A DNA stretch of 64,000 bases from Streptomyces diastaticus subsp. diastaticus (GCF_011170125.1 NZ_BLLN01000005.1:1302001-1366000); one strand, 5' to 3'. Shown: positions 18,680 through 28,416, counted from the stretch's first letter. Numbers and translations are program-made. Notes: generated by a model from the letters alone, not told the origin.

Positions 18680-18898
18680 GGCGGACCCCTCCCCAGGGGT
18701 GGGCCCGCCGGCCGCTCCGGCGAGTCCCACTGCCTGAACGGTAGGAGGGGGCACTGACAGCCGCCCCCGGGCGCCGCCTTGGCCGGCGGCCCGGCGCGCT
18801 CCGCGCAGCCGGCGCGGCCGGGGCTCCCGGACCGGGCGGCGGAACGTAGCCTGCCGGGACGGGGGCGGACAGGGAACACGACGGTGAGAGGGGTCCCG

Positions 18899-19399
18899 AT
18901 GACCGAGGTGACCGATGAGGCGGAGGTGCGGCACCTGCGCCGCTGTGTGGAGCTGGCCGAGGAGGCGCTCGACGCCGGGGACGAACCGTTCGGCTCCGTA
19001 CTGGTGGACGGTGACGGCGCCGTGCTCGCCGAGGACCGCAACCGGATCGCGTCCGGGGACCGCACCCGGCACCCCGAGTTCGCGCTCGCCCGCTGGGCGG
19101 CGGAGCATCTGACGGTGTCCGAGCGGGCGGCAGCCACCGTCTACACCTCCGGGGAGCACTGCCCGATGTGCTCGGCCGCGCACGCCTGGGTGGGACTGGG
19201 GCGCATCGTCTACGCCGCCTCGTCCGAGCAGCTCACCGGCTGGCTGGCGGAGTGGGGCGCGGTCTCGGCACCGGTCGCGCCGCTGCCCGTGGCGGCGGTG
19301 GCCCCCGGCGTGGCGGTGGCGGGCCCAGCGCCGGAGCTGACCGAACAGGTCAGGGCGCTCCACGCCCGCCTGCACAGCGGCGGGGGCGGGGCGGGCTGA
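18899..19399 (+). CDS. Cytidine/guanine deaminase-family zinc enzyme
   Basis: A 166-residue CMP/dCMP-deaminase-fold protein. The zinc site is visible as HPEFALA (H and E at about residues 60-62) and SGEHCPMCSA (Cys pair near residues 85-88). This fits the PCxxC family that includes guanine deaminase and tRNA-adenosine deaminase. ATG at 18899 with GAGAGGGG before it. The Ala/Pro/Val-rich C-terminal ~45 residues are probably flexible. Likely role is nucleobase salvage; substrate cannot be fixed from sequence. Confidence 0.85.
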   Translation: MTEVTDEAEVRHLRRCVELAEEALDAGDEPFGSVLVDGDGAVLAEDRNRIASGDRTRHPEFALARWAAEHLTVSERAAATVYTSGEHCPMCSAAHAWVGLGRIVYAASSEQLTGWLAEWGAVSAPVAPLPVAAVAPGVAVAGPAPELTEQVRALHARLHSGGGGAG

Positions 19400-19829
19400 G
19401 CCGCCTTTCGGGCCGCTCCTCCCCGCGCCTCCGCCACGGCACTGCGGGGCTCTGGCGGAGGCGCGGGACGCGGTTGCCCCGGTCCGGGCCGGCCGGCGCT
19501 CGCCCGCGGCTCGCCTGACCGGCCTGTCCGGCAGGGCGGCCCCGGCCTGACCGTGCCGGCCCGGCCCTCGGCGCCACCGGAGCCGAACCGCCTGTTCCTC
19601 TCGTCGCCCGCTCCGCGCCCCGGGCGAGGCCCACCCGCTCCACTGCCACACCGACGACCCGCGCGTCCCGCTCGACACGCCTCGTCAGCCCACGCACCGC
19701 TCCCCGAGGCGCCTAAAAGGTGCATACCCAGACGAAACAGCCGCCCGGCCCCGCTCCCTGAGACCGCCGCCGGACCGGAAACACGAGCGGGTTAGCATAT
19801 GAGCACCGCCTAGCTCGAAAGATAAACCT
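19400..19829. other. 430-bp intergenic region before the GAPDH gene
   Basis: Contains the deaminase terminator (19422-19467) and, at its right end, an AT-richer patch (about 19790-19829, GGTTAGCATATGAG and GAAAGATAAACC) that should hold the GAPDH promoter and leader. No gene is seen; open frames are low-complexity. Confidence 0.6.
19422..19467 (+). terminator. Terminator after the deaminase gene
   Basis: Perfect 15-bp stem CCCGCGCCTCCGCCA / TGGCGGAGGCGCGGG with a 16-base loop, starting about 22 bases after the stop codon. Confidence 0.75.
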
Positions 19830-21275
19830 GTGACTGTCAACGAGGACTCGTTCACCAACTGGAAGAACCGCGAGGAGATCGCGGAGTCGATGATCCCGAT
19901 CATCGGGAAGCTGCAGCGTGAGCGGGACGTCACCGTCCTCCTCCACAGCCGCTCCTTGGTGAACAAGTCGGTGGTCAGCATCCTGAAGACGCATCGGTTC
20001 GCCCGGCAGATCGCGGGCGCGGAACTCTCGGTCACCGAGACGATGCCGTTCCTCCAGGCGCTGACCACGCTCGACCTGGGACCGTCGCAGATCGACATCG
20101 GCATGCTCGCCGCGACCTACAGGACCGACGACCGCGGTCTGTCCGTCGCCGAGTTCACCGCCGACGCCGTGGCGGGTGCCACCGGCGACCAGAAGATCGA
20201 CCGCCGCGAGCCGCGCGACGTCGTCCTCTACGGCTTCGGCCGGATCGGCCGCCTCGTCGCCCGCCTGCTCATCGAGAAGGCGGGCTCCGGCAACGGCCTG
20301 CGGCTGCGCGCCATCGTGGTCCGCCGGGGCAAGGGCCAGGACATCGTCAAGCGCGCCTCGCTGCTGCGCCGCGACTCCATCCACGGCCAGTTCCAGGGCA
20401 CCATCACCGTGGACGAGGCCAACGACAAGATCATCGCCAACGGCCACGAGATCCAGGTCGTCTACTCCGACGACCCGACCCGGGTCGACTACACGGAGTA
20501 CGGCGTCAAGGACGCCATCCTCATCGACAACACCGGCCGCTGGCGGGACCGCGAGGGGCTCTCGAAGCACCTGCGGCCCGGCATCGCCAAGGTCGTGCTG
20601 ACCGCTCCGGGCAAGGGCGACGTCCCGAACATCGTGCACGGCGTCAACCACGAGGACCTCAAGCCGGACGAGCAGATCCTCTCCTGCGCCTCCTGCACCA
20701 CCAACGCGATCGTCCCGCCCCTGAAGGCGATGGCGGACGAGTACGGCGTGCTCCGCGGCCACGTGGAGACCGTCCACTCGTTCACCAACGACCAGAACCT
20801 GCTGGACAACTACCACTCCTCCGACCGCCGCGGCCGCTCCGCGCCGCTCAACATGGTCATCACCGAGACCGGTGCGGCCTCCGCCGTCGCCAAGGCGCTG
20901 CCGGAGCTGAAGGCGCCGATCACCGGCAGCTCGATCCGCGTCCCCGTGCCGGACGTCTCGATCGCCATCCTCAGCCTGCGGCTGGGCCGCGAGGCCACCC
21001 GCGAGGAGGTCCTCGACCACCTCCGCGAGGTGTCGCTGACCTCGCCGCTGAAGCGCCAGATCGACTTCATCACCGCACCCGACGCCGTCTCCAGCGACTT
21101 CATCGGCTCGCGGCACGCCTCGATCGTCGACGCCGGCGCCACCAAGGTCGACGGCGACAACGCGATCCTCTACCTCTGGTACGACAACGAGTTCGGCTAC
21201 TCCTGCCAGGTCATCCGGGTCGTCCAGCACGTCTCCGGGGTCGAGTACCCGACCTTCCCCGCACCGGAGCTCTGA
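19830..21275 (+). CDS. gap: Glyceraldehyde-3-phosphate dehydrogenase, long form
   Basis: A 481-residue GAPDH. The canonical enzyme is about 335 residues; this one has an additional ~125-residue N-terminal helical region before the Rossmann entry (DVVLYGFGRIGRLVARLL). The catalytic cysteine motif is SCASCTTNAIVPP and the C-terminal helix is LWYDNEFGYSCQVIRVVQH. It oxidises glyceraldehyde-3-phosphate with phosphate and NAD(P) in central carbon metabolism. This long form is typical of actinobacteria. GTG start at 19830. A strong terminator follows. Confidence 0.93.
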   Translation: MTVNEDSFTNWKNREEIAESMIPIIGKLQRERDVTVLLHSRSLVNKSVVSILKTHRFARQIAGAELSVTETMPFLQALTTLDLGPSQIDIGMLAATYRTDDRGLSVAEFTADAVAGATGDQKIDRREPRDVVLYGFGRIGRLVARLLIEKAGSGNGLRLRAIVVRRGKGQDIVKRASLLRRDSIHGQFQGTITVDEANDKIIANGHEIQVVYSDDPTRVDYTEYGVKDAILIDNTGRWRDREGLSKHLRPGIAKVVLTAPGKGDVPNIVHGVNHEDLKPDEQILSCASCTTNAIVPPLKAMADEYGVLRGHVETVHSFTNDQNLLDNYHSSDRRGRSAPLNMVITETGAASAVAKALPELKAPITGSSIRVPVPDVSIAILSLRLGREATREEVLDHLREVSLTSPLKRQIDFITAPDAVSSDFIGSRHASIVDAGATKVDGDNAILYLWYDNEFGYSCQVIRVVQHVSGVEYPTFPAPEL

Positions 21276-21290
21276 GCCGGACCCCGCCAC

Positions 21291-21343
21291 GACGGGCGCC
21301 GCCCGCTCCCCTGCCGTACCGAGGGGGGCGGGCGGCGCCCGTC
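21291..21343 (+). terminator. Terminator between gap and the glycosyltransferase gene
   Basis: Perfect 16-bp stem GACGGGCGCCGCCCGC / GCGGGCGGCGCCCGTC with a 21-base loop, between two convergent genes; likely works in both directions. Confidence 0.8.
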
Positions 21344-21362
21344 GGTGTGTCTCCGGGCGCGC

Positions 21363-22625
21363 TCAGAAGAGCTGGTGCTCCTCGGCCCAGCGCTTCAGCG
21401 GACGCCGCACCACCGGCGGCAGACCGTTGTAGGCCACGTGGCTGAGCGTCCCCTTGACCGGGCCGTGCTTGAGCCGGCGGCGGGCGAGGGGCGACTGACG
21501 CGGGACGAGCGCGGCAGCGGTGGCCAGGTGGGAGGCGACGGCACCGCGGAAGTAGTCCGTCTCCCACACCGCGCGCGACGGGCGCTCCCCCGAGGCCAGC
21601 AGTTCCTCGACCCGGTCGGCGATCAGTTCGGTGCCGGTACGGGCGGCACCGTGGAAGTAGCCGTCGCGCCAGGCGGGGGCCGGGGCGCCGATCCGGTCGT
21701 CGGTGATCTGCCGGAAGGTCCGCAGCAGGCCGCTGTCGAGGAAGACCTGGTTCCCGTAGCGTTCGTGCACGCCGAGGTCGAGGACGAGGGCGACCCGGCT
21801 GCCCCGGTCGATCGCCTCCAGGCAGGCCGTCGACGACATGGTGATCAGCAGGTCGACCTCGGCCAGGGCCACGTCGACCGGGGTGTAGTCGATCTGGAAG
21901 TTGGCGGGCAGCTCGATTCCGCGCAGCAGGTCCTCCGGGTGGTGCTTCATCCGGTGGAAGGTGTCCTCGCCCGGCCGGTGGCGCGGTTTCAGGCGCACGC
22001 TCCGCTCCGGGTGGGCCCGGGCGTACCCGATCAACTGGTGGTAGACGTAACCGCGTTCGGCCTGGCTGGTGGGGACCGTGGGCTGGTCGGCGAAGAGCAC
22101 CCGGCGGATCGGGCCCTGCCTCGGCGGCTGCGGTGTGGCGGAGACGAGGGGCAGACCGGAGACGAGGAGGTTGCCGTCCGGCAGGCCCAGCCACCGGGCG
22201 GCGTCGCGGAAGTGGGCCGCGTCGTGCGCCGAGTTCACCGCGACCACATCGGTACCGCAGCGGTCCAGGTAGCCGGCGGTGATCTTCTCGATGATGATGC
22301 CGACCCAGCCCGAGACCACGACCGGGCCCGGTCCGTCGAGCCGCGGGGCGAGGGCGGACAGCTCGATGCTCAGCCGCTTGGTCAGCGGGCCCGAGAGACC
22401 GGAGACGACGACGTCGGCCTTCAGCGACCGGACGATCACGTCGTCCCAGGCCATGGTCTCGACGGATGCCACGCCCGCGTCGGCGATCTGCTGCGCGGAA
22501 AGCGCGGCACGCAGGTCCGGCACGACGACACGACAGGCGAATCCGCGGGATTCGAGTTCCCGTTGGATACGGGCACACCATTTCAGCTGGGAATCGAAAG
22601 CGGCCACCAGCAGAGCTGTTCTCAT
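21363..22625 (-). CDS. Putative glycosyltransferase (DUF6716-like)
   Basis: A 420-residue cytosolic protein starting at ATG 22625 (MRTALLVAAFDSQLKWCARI) with AGGA upstream. The layout is that of a GT-B fold enzyme: an N-terminal Rossmann-like half, then VLFADQPTVPTSQAERGYVY and the SSTACLEAIDRGSRVALVLD loop that in relatives binds the nucleotide sugar. It resembles proteins annotated in actinobacteria as DUF6716 putative glycosyltransferases (from memory), associated with capsule or wall polymer synthesis. Acceptor and donor unknown. It is monocistronic and convergent with gap. Confidence 0.75.
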   Translation of the reverse strand: MRTALLVAAFDSQLKWCARIQRELESRGFACRVVVPDLRAALSAQQIADAGVASVETMAWDDVIVRSLKADVVVSGLSGPLTKRLSIELSALAPRLDGPGPVVVSGWVGIIIEKITAGYLDRCGTDVVAVNSAHDAAHFRDAARWLGLPDGNLLVSGLPLVSATPQPPRQGPIRRVLFADQPTVPTSQAERGYVYHQLIGYARAHPERSVRLKPRHRPGEDTFHRMKHHPEDLLRGIELPANFQIDYTPVDVALAEVDLLITMSSTACLEAIDRGSRVALVLDLGVHERYGNQVFLDSGLLRTFRQITDDRIGAPAPAWRDGYFHGAARTGTELIADRVEELLASGERPSRAVWETDYFRGAVASHLATAAALVPRQSPLARRRLKHGPVKGTLSHVAYNGLPPVVRRPLKRWAEEHQLF

Positions 22626-23292
22626 AAGGTCCTCGTGATTCCCGTCGGTGCGGCTCGGCTCGCTGATCCACTCGTACGCGGCCCCGTTGACGCCGGTCAG
22701 ACTAGTGCGGGCCCACCTGCCCGTCGATCGCTTCCGCCGACAGTTGGTCCGTTGTCCCCGCGACGTTCGCCGGGGCGACACCGAAGAGGGAAGGCGACGG
22801 GTGGCCGCCTTTCCGGCGCGGCCGGCCGATGCCGCCCGGGCGCCTTCGACCGGAATTCCGGGAGGGTGCGGAAACGCACAGCCGGCCGGAATGCGAGCAC
22901 CGAAAGCGCGGCGTTCCCGTGCCCGGCCTCCGGGGCACCGGTCCGGGCCGACGCCCCCGGCCCGGCGTCCCCATGAGCCCTCCGGGACCTGCAACCGGAA
23001 CGCGCGCCCCGGCCCGTGACCGCGCGCGCCCGATCGGGTCCCTCCTTTCGATTCGGGCAATTTCCGGGCGCCGATCGGGCCCGTAACGGGCATCACCCCG
23101 GGGCACCCGCACGCCTGGCGCACCGCTGACCTGCGCGGCTGCTCCGTCCCGGGCGGGCAGGAACGGGCACGAGCACCTTCGCGCAGAAGGTGGCCGAGCA
23201 ACCGGAGGTGCTTGTACAAACGACACGTGAGCCCGAACGGACTGGTGCGGGCTCCACACTGGACCGCATCGAAGCAGAACCGGAAGGGCGCC
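22626..23292. other. 667-bp intergenic region upstream of the polyol operon
   Basis: No gene supported. The last 120 bp hold a perfect inverted repeat CACCTTC-GCGCA-GAAGGTG (23174-23192) and the 8-bp palindrome TTGTACAA (23212-23219). Both are candidates for control of the DeoR gene and its operon. The left part is plain GC-rich DNA. Confidence 0.6.
23174..23219. promoter_or_regulatory. Inverted repeats upstream of the DeoR-type regulator
   Basis: CACCTTC-GCGCA-GAAGGTG (23174-23192) and TTGTACAA (23212-23219) lie 74-119 bp upstream of the GTG start at 23293. DeoR-family proteins bind short repeats, usually several copies, in their own promoter; these are the best candidates seen. Confidence 0.35.
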
Positions 23293-24054
23293 GTGGGCAC
23301 CGAGGAACGCCGCAGAGGGATTCTCCACACGGCCCGCCGCGACGGCTCGGTGGAGGTGAACGCGCTCGCCGCCCTGTTCCGCGTGGCGAAGGAGACCATC
23401 CGCCGTGATCTGCACGCCCTGGAGGAGCACGGTCTCGTCCGCCGGACCCACGGCGGGGCCTACCCCGTGGAGTCGGCGGGGTTCGAGACCACGCTCGCCG
23501 TGCGCACCACCCGCAACGTGCCGCAGAAGTCGCGGATCGCGGCTGCCGCGGCCGATCTGCTCGGCGACGCCGAGACCGTCTTCATCGACGAGGGCTTCAC
23601 CCCGCAACTCGTCGCCGAGGCGCTGCCGAAGGACCGGGAGCTGACCGTCGTCACCGCCTCGCTCGCCGTCGCGACCGCGCTGGCCGGAGCCGAGAGGACC
23701 GCCGTGCTGCTGCTCGGCGGCCGGGTGCGTGGTGCCACCCTGGCCACCGTCGGGCACTGGGCGGGACGGATGCTCGGCGACTTCGTGGTCGACCTGGCGT
23801 TCATCGGCGCCAACGGCATCTCCCGCTCGTACGGCCTGACCACCCCGGACCCGACGGTCGCCGAGGTCAAGGCGCAGGCGGTGCGGTGTTCTCGGCGCCG
23901 GGTCTTCGCCGGGCTGCACACCAAGTTCGGCGCGGTCAGCTTCTGCCGCTTCGCCGAGGTCGCCGACTTCGAGGCCATCGTCACCGACACCGGTCTCACC
24001 TCGGCGGAGGCCCAGCGCTACTCCCTCCTCGGTCCCCAGGTCATCCGCGTCTGA
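23293..24054 (+). CDS. DeoR-family transcriptional regulator
   Basis: A 253-residue DeoR-type repressor; GTG at 23293 with GGAAGGG upstream gives the family's normal length, while the open frame begins earlier. Residues about 5-60 form the winged helix (VNALAALFRVAKETIRRDLH and LVRRTHGGAYP). The C-terminal part is the DeoR sensor domain that binds a phosphorylated sugar (TVFIDEGFT, FIGANGI). It heads the operon that follows and probably represses it until a sugar or polyol phosphate appears. Confidence 0.9.
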   Translation: MGTEERRRGILHTARRDGSVEVNALAALFRVAKETIRRDLHALEEHGLVRRTHGGAYPVESAGFETTLAVRTTRNVPQKSRIAAAAADLLGDAETVFIDEGFTPQLVAEALPKDRELTVVTASLAVATALAGAERTAVLLLGGRVRGATLATVGHWAGRMLGDFVVDLAFIGANGISRSYGLTTPDPTVAEVKAQAVRCSRRRVFAGLHTKFGAVSFCRFAEVADFEAIVTDTGLTSAEAQRYSLLGPQVIRV

Positions 24055-24174
24055 CCTGGTCCGCTCCTCCTCCGCCTTCCGACCGCACGGCCCCGCCCCG
24101 TATGTGCCGGGGCGCCGTCCGCCGTGCCCGCATCCCCCTTCCCCCTACCGAGCCGCGACCCCTCAGGAGCTCCC

Positions 24175-25542
24175 ATGGCCCACCCGCGACCACGCCACGG
24201 ACCGCGCCGCCGCCTTCTCCGTACCGGTGCGGCGGTGGCCGCGCTGGCGCTGCTCTCCGGTTGCGCCGGGGCGGGCGGCACCTCGTTCGGCGGCGGTGAC
24301 GCGCTCAACGTGCTGATGGTGAACAACCCGCAGATGGTCGAGTTGCAGAAGCTCACCGCGAAGCACTTCACGAAGGAGACCGGCATCAAGGTCCACTTCA
24401 CGGTGCTGCCGGAGAACGACGTGCGCGACAAGGTCAGCCAGGACTTCTCCAACCAGGCCGGGCAGTACGACATCGCCACCATCAGCAACTTCGAGCTGCC
24501 CTTCTTCGCCAAGAACGGCTGGCTGCACGAGCTGGACGGCTACGTCGCCGACGACCCCGGCTTCGACCAGGACGACATCCTCGCCCCGCTGCGCGAGTCA
24601 CTGACCGCCGAGGACGGCAAGCTCTACGCCCAGCCGTTCTACGGCGAGTCCTCCTTCCTGATGTACCGCAAGGACATCTTCGAGGAGGAGGGGCTGACCA
24701 TGCCGGAGAAACCCACCTGGCAGGAGGTCGCCGAGCTGGCCGAACGGACCGACGGCTCCCGCCCCGGGATGAAGGGCATCTGCCTGCGCGGCCTGCCCGG
24801 CTGGGGCGAGGTCATCGCCCCGCTGACCACGGTGGTCAACACGATGGGCGGCACCTGGTTCACCGAGGACTGGGAACCGCGGCTGGACTCACCGGAGTTC
24901 AAGAAGGCCACCAAGTTCTACGTCGACCTGGTCCGCTCCCACGGCGAGCGCGGCGCCCCGCAGTCCGGGTACGCCGAGTGCCTGAACAACATGACCCAGG
25001 GCAAGTCGGCCATGTGGTACGACGCCACGGCCGGCGCGGGCTCCCTGGAGGCGTCCGGCTCCCCGGTGAAGGGCAAGATCGGGTACGTCCCGGCCCCCGT
25101 CGAGCAGACCAGGAGCTCCGGCTGGCTCTACACCTGGGCCTGGGGGCTGCAGAAGGCGTCCATCAAGTCCGACGACGCCTGGAAGTTCATCTCCTGGGCC
25201 TCCAGCAAGGAGTACGAGGAGCTGGTCGGCGCCACCAGCGGCTGGTCCAACGTCCCCGCGGGCAAGCGCGCCTCGACCTACGAGAACCCCGACTACCGGG
25301 CCGAGGCCGGCGCCTTCGCCGACGTCACCGAGCAGGCGATCTCCTCGGCCGACCCGAAGAACCCGGGCACGCAGCCCCGGCCGACGGCGGGCATCCAGTT
25401 CGTCGGCGTACCGGAGTTCACCGACCTGGGCACCCGGGTCGCGCAGGAGATCAGTGCCGCCATCGCGGGCCGCCAGTCGGTGGACGCCGCGCTCGCCACC
25501 TCCCAGAAGCTGGCCGAGAAGGTCGCGGAGGAGTACCGATGA
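24175..25542 (+). CDS. Sugar/polyol ABC transporter substrate-binding lipoprotein
   Basis: A 455-residue extracellular solute-binding protein of family 1. ATG at 24175 after CAGGAG. A Tat/Sec-like signal (RRRLLRTGAAVAALALLSGC) ends in a lipobox LSGC, the Cys becoming the lipid anchor. The mature part shows the family features KHFTKETGIKVHFTVLPEND and AMWYDATAGAGSLE. The best fit, from the downstream dehydrogenase, is a sorbitol/mannitol-type polyol binder. Its stop overlaps the next start (ATGA). Confidence 0.9.
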   Translation: MAHPRPRHGPRRRLLRTGAAVAALALLSGCAGAGGTSFGGGDALNVLMVNNPQMVELQKLTAKHFTKETGIKVHFTVLPENDVRDKVSQDFSNQAGQYDIATISNFELPFFAKNGWLHELDGYVADDPGFDQDDILAPLRESLTAEDGKLYAQPFYGESSFLMYRKDIFEEEGLTMPEKPTWQEVAELAERTDGSRPGMKGICLRGLPGWGEVIAPLTTVVNTMGGTWFTEDWEPRLDSPEFKKATKFYVDLVRSHGERGAPQSGYAECLNNMTQGKSAMWYDATAGAGSLEASGSPVKGKIGYVPAPVEQTRSSGWLYTWAWGLQKASIKSDDAWKFISWASSKEYEELVGATSGWSNVPAGKRASTYENPDYRAEAGAFADVTEQAISSADPKNPGTQPRPTAGIQFVGVPEFTDLGTRVAQEISAAIAGRQSVDAALATSQKLAEKVAEEYR

Positions 25543-26507
25543 CCGCATCCACCGTCCCGGCGAAGGCCGCCGGGACCCCGGCCCCCGTCCCGCCCGCCGC
25601 CTCGCGGGGCAGCCGCGCGAAGGCGTGGGCGACCCGGGCGCCGCTGCTTCCGGCCCTGGTCTTCCTCGTCGTCGTCACCCAGCTGCCGTTCGTGGCGACG
25701 CTCGTCCTCTCCCTCTTCGACTGGAACTCCCTCAATCCGGAGAAGCGCCACTTCACCGGCCTGTCCAACTACGCCTCGGTCTTCACCGACGCCGCCCTGC
25801 GCGACGCGGTGATCACCACGGTGGTCCTGACCGCCTCGGTGGTACTGGTCAGCGTGGCGCTCGGGCTCGGCTTCGCCCTGCTCCTGAACCGCTCGTTCTT
25901 CGGCCGGGGCATGGTCCGCACCCTGCTCATCACACCGTTCCTGCTGGTGCCGGTCTCCGCGGCGCTGCTGTGGAAGCACGCCCTGTACAACCCGGAGTAC
26001 GGCCTGTTCAACGGCGCGCTCAACTGGTTCGGCTCGCTCTTCGGCATCGAGGAGGTGGTCCAGCCGGACTGGATGTCGTCGATGCCGCTGGCCGCCGTGG
26101 TGGCCGCGCTGGTGTGGCAGTGGACGCCGTTCATGATGCTGATCCTGCTGGCGGGGCTCCAGAGCCGCCCCGACGACATGATGGAGGCGGCCCGCATCGA
26201 CGGCGCCGGCCGCTGGCAGATGTTCGCCTTCATGACCCTCCCCCACCTGCGCCGCTACCTCGAACTGGGCATCCTGCTCGGCTCGGTGTACATCGTGCAG
26301 AACTTCGACGCGGTCTTCACCCTGACCTCCGGCGGTCTCGGCACCGCCAACCTCCCCTACACCGTCTACGAGACCTTCTACCGGGCCCACGAGTACGGTC
26401 TGGCCTCCGCCGTCGGCGTCGTCGCGGTGATCGGCACGGTGCTCATCGCCACCGTCGCCCTGCGGGTGGTCTCGTCCCTCTTCCGCGAGGAGGCGAGCCG
26501 CGCATGA
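25539..26507 (+). CDS. ABC transporter permease (MalF/SmoF type)
   Basis: A 322-residue inner-membrane permease, ATG at 25539 overlapping the binding-protein stop. About six transmembrane segments follow a Pro/Ala-rich cytoplasmic N-terminus of 35 residues. The EAA coupling loop reads MEAARIDGAGRWQMFAFMTL, the ATPase contact site of carbohydrate importers. It forms a heterodimer with the next gene product. Confidence 0.92.
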   Translation: MTASTVPAKAAGTPAPVPPAASRGSRAKAWATRAPLLPALVFLVVVTQLPFVATLVLSLFDWNSLNPEKRHFTGLSNYASVFTDAALRDAVITTVVLTASVVLVSVALGLGFALLLNRSFFGRGMVRTLLITPFLLVPVSAALLWKHALYNPEYGLFNGALNWFGSLFGIEEVVQPDWMSSMPLAAVVAALVWQWTPFMMLILLAGLQSRPDDMMEAARIDGAGRWQMFAFMTLPHLRRYLELGILLGSVYIVQNFDAVFTLTSGGLGTANLPYTVYETFYRAHEYGLASAVGVVAVIGTVLIATVALRVVSSLFREEASRA

Positions 26508-27415
26508 GCGCCTCGACCACAGTCCCGGCCACCCCGCCGACCGGCACCACGACTCCCCGTCCGGCCGCCGAGGCGAACGCGGCGGCCCGCCCGCCGCGCC
26601 GGCGCGTCACGGGCGTCGCCGTCACCGCCTGGGTGCTCGGCCTGCTCTTCTGCTTCCCCGCCCTGTGGATGGTGCTGACCTCCTTCCACGCGGAGTCCGA
26701 CGCGGCCACCAACCCGCCCTCGTTCGCCGCCTCCCTCACTCTGGACGGCTACCGCACCTTCTTCGGCGGCGGGGGCGGGCCCACCCCGTGGCCGCCGCTG
26801 GTCAACTCCCTGACCGCGTCCTTCTTCTCCACCGTGCTGGTCCTCCTCCTCGCCCTCCCGGCGGCGTACGCCCTCTCCATCCGGCGGGTACGCAAGTGGA
26901 CCGACGTGCTCTTCTTCTTCCTCTCCACCAAGATGCTGCCGGTGGTGGCGGGCCTGCTGCCCATCTACCTCTTCGCCCGCAACACCGGGCTGCTCGACAA
27001 CATCTGGCTGCTCGTCCTCCTCTACACCTCGATGAACCTGCCGATCGCGGTGTGGATGATGCAGTCCTTCCTCTCCGACGTGCCCGTCTCGATCATCGAG
27101 GCGGCGCAGGTCGACGGGGCGCGGCTGCCGACCGTGCTGGGCCGGGTGGTCGCCCCGGTCGCCGCCCCCGGCATCGCCGCCACCGCGCTGATCTGCTTCA
27201 TCTTCAGCTGGAACGAGTTGCTGTTCGCCCGGGTGCTGACCGGCGTCGTCGCCTCCACCGCCCCCGTCCACCTCACCACCTTCGTCACCAGCCAGGGCCT
27301 GTTCCTGGCCCAGCTCTGCGCCGCCTCGGTGGTCGTGTCCCTGCCGGTGCTCGCCGCCGGCTACGCCGCCCAGGACAAACTCGTCCAGGGCCTCTCTCTG
27401 GGAGCAGTCAAATGA
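26504..27415 (+). CDS. ABC transporter permease (MalG/SmoG type)
   Basis: A 303-residue permease, ATG at 26504 in an ATGA overlap. Six transmembrane segments and the EAA loop IIEAAQVDGARLPTVLGRVV are visible. Together with the previous gene it forms the channel of a carbohydrate/polyol importer. No ATPase gene is present, so a shared MsiK-type ATPase elsewhere is expected, as is usual in Streptomyces. Confidence 0.92.
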   Translation: MSASTTVPATPPTGTTTPRPAAEANAAARPPRRRVTGVAVTAWVLGLLFCFPALWMVLTSFHAESDAATNPPSFAASLTLDGYRTFFGGGGGPTPWPPLVNSLTASFFSTVLVLLLALPAAYALSIRRVRKWTDVLFFFLSTKMLPVVAGLLPIYLFARNTGLLDNIWLLVLLYTSMNLPIAVWMMQSFLSDVPVSIIEAAQVDGARLPTVLGRVVAPVAAPGIAATALICFIFSWNELLFARVLTGVVASTAPVHLTTFVTSQGLFLAQLCAASVVVSLPVLAAGYAAQDKLVQGLSLGAVK

Positions 27416-28407
27416 AGGCAGCCATCGTCGAGTCCGTCGGCAAGGTGTCCCTCACCACCGTGCCCGACCCCGAGCCCGGGCCCCGCGACGTGGTCGTCAA
27501 GGTCGCCTCCTGCGGGCTGTGCGGCACCGACCTCCACATCCTCCAGGGCGAGTTCGCCCCGACGCTGCCGATCGTGCCCGGCCACGAGTTCGCCGGGGAG
27601 GTCGTCGCCACCGGCGCCCGCGTCACCGAGGTCGCGGTCGGCGACAAGGTCGCCGTCGACCCCTCCCTGCACTGCCACGAGTGCCGCTACTGCCGTTCGG
27701 GCCGCGGCAACCTGTGCGACAACTGGGCCGCCATCGGCGTCACCACGGCCGGCGGCGCCGCCGAGTACGCCGTCGCGCCGGTCGCCAACTGCGTCCGCCT
27801 CCCCGAGCACGTCGACGTCCGCGACGCCGCCCTCATCGAGCCGCTCTCCTGCGCGGTCCGCGGATACGACGTGCTGCGCGGCAACCTCGGCTCCGAGGTC
27901 CTGATCTACGGCTCGGGGACCATGGGCCTGATGATGCTGGAACTGGCCAAGCGCACCGGCGCCGCCCGCGTCGACGTCCTCGACGTCAACCCCGACCGCC
28001 TGGCCACCGCCGACCTGCTCGGCTGCTCCGCCACGGCCGCCCGCGCCGAGGAGTTCGACCGCCCGGGCGGCTGGGACGTGGTGGTCGACGCCACCGGCAA
28101 CGCCCAGGCCATCCAGGACGGCCTGGGCCGCGTCGCCAAGGGCGGCACCTTCCTCCAGTTCGGCGTCTCCGACTACGCCACCACCGCCGTCATCGAGCCC
28201 TACCGCATCTACAACCAGGAAATCACCATCACCGGCTCCATGGCCGTCCTCCACAGCTACGAACGAGCCGCCGCCCTCTTCGCCTCCGGCGTCCTCGACC
28301 CGTCGGTCTTCATCAGCGACCGCCTCCCCCTGGAGCAGTACCCGGAGGCGATGGAGCGGTTCCGGGCCGGGGAGGGGAGGAAGATCGTGGTGGAGCCCTG
28401 GGGGTGA
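27412..28407 (+). CDS. Zinc-dependent polyol/alcohol dehydrogenase
   Basis: A 331-residue medium-chain dehydrogenase; ATG at 27412 overlaps the permease stop. The catalytic zinc ligand region is CGLCGTDLH and GHEFAGEV. Structural zinc is bound by four cysteines in CHECRYCRSGRGNLC, and the NAD-binding loop is GSGTMGLM. It groups with sorbitol/xylitol/threonine dehydrogenases. With the DeoR regulator and ABC importer it makes a complete uptake-and-oxidation operon for a sugar alcohol; which one is not fixed by sequence. Confidence 0.9.
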   Translation: MKAAIVESVGKVSLTTVPDPEPGPRDVVVKVASCGLCGTDLHILQGEFAPTLPIVPGHEFAGEVVATGARVTEVAVGDKVAVDPSLHCHECRYCRSGRGNLCDNWAAIGVTTAGGAAEYAVAPVANCVRLPEHVDVRDAALIEPLSCAVRGYDVLRGNLGSEVLIYGSGTMGLMMLELAKRTGAARVDVLDVNPDRLATADLLGCSATAARAEEFDRPGGWDVVVDATGNAQAIQDGLGRVAKGGTFLQFGVSDYATTAVIEPYRIYNQEITITGSMAVLHSYERAAALFASGVLDPSVFISDRLPLEQYPEAMERFRAGEGRKIVVEPWG

Positions 28408-28416
28408 GGGGTTCGG

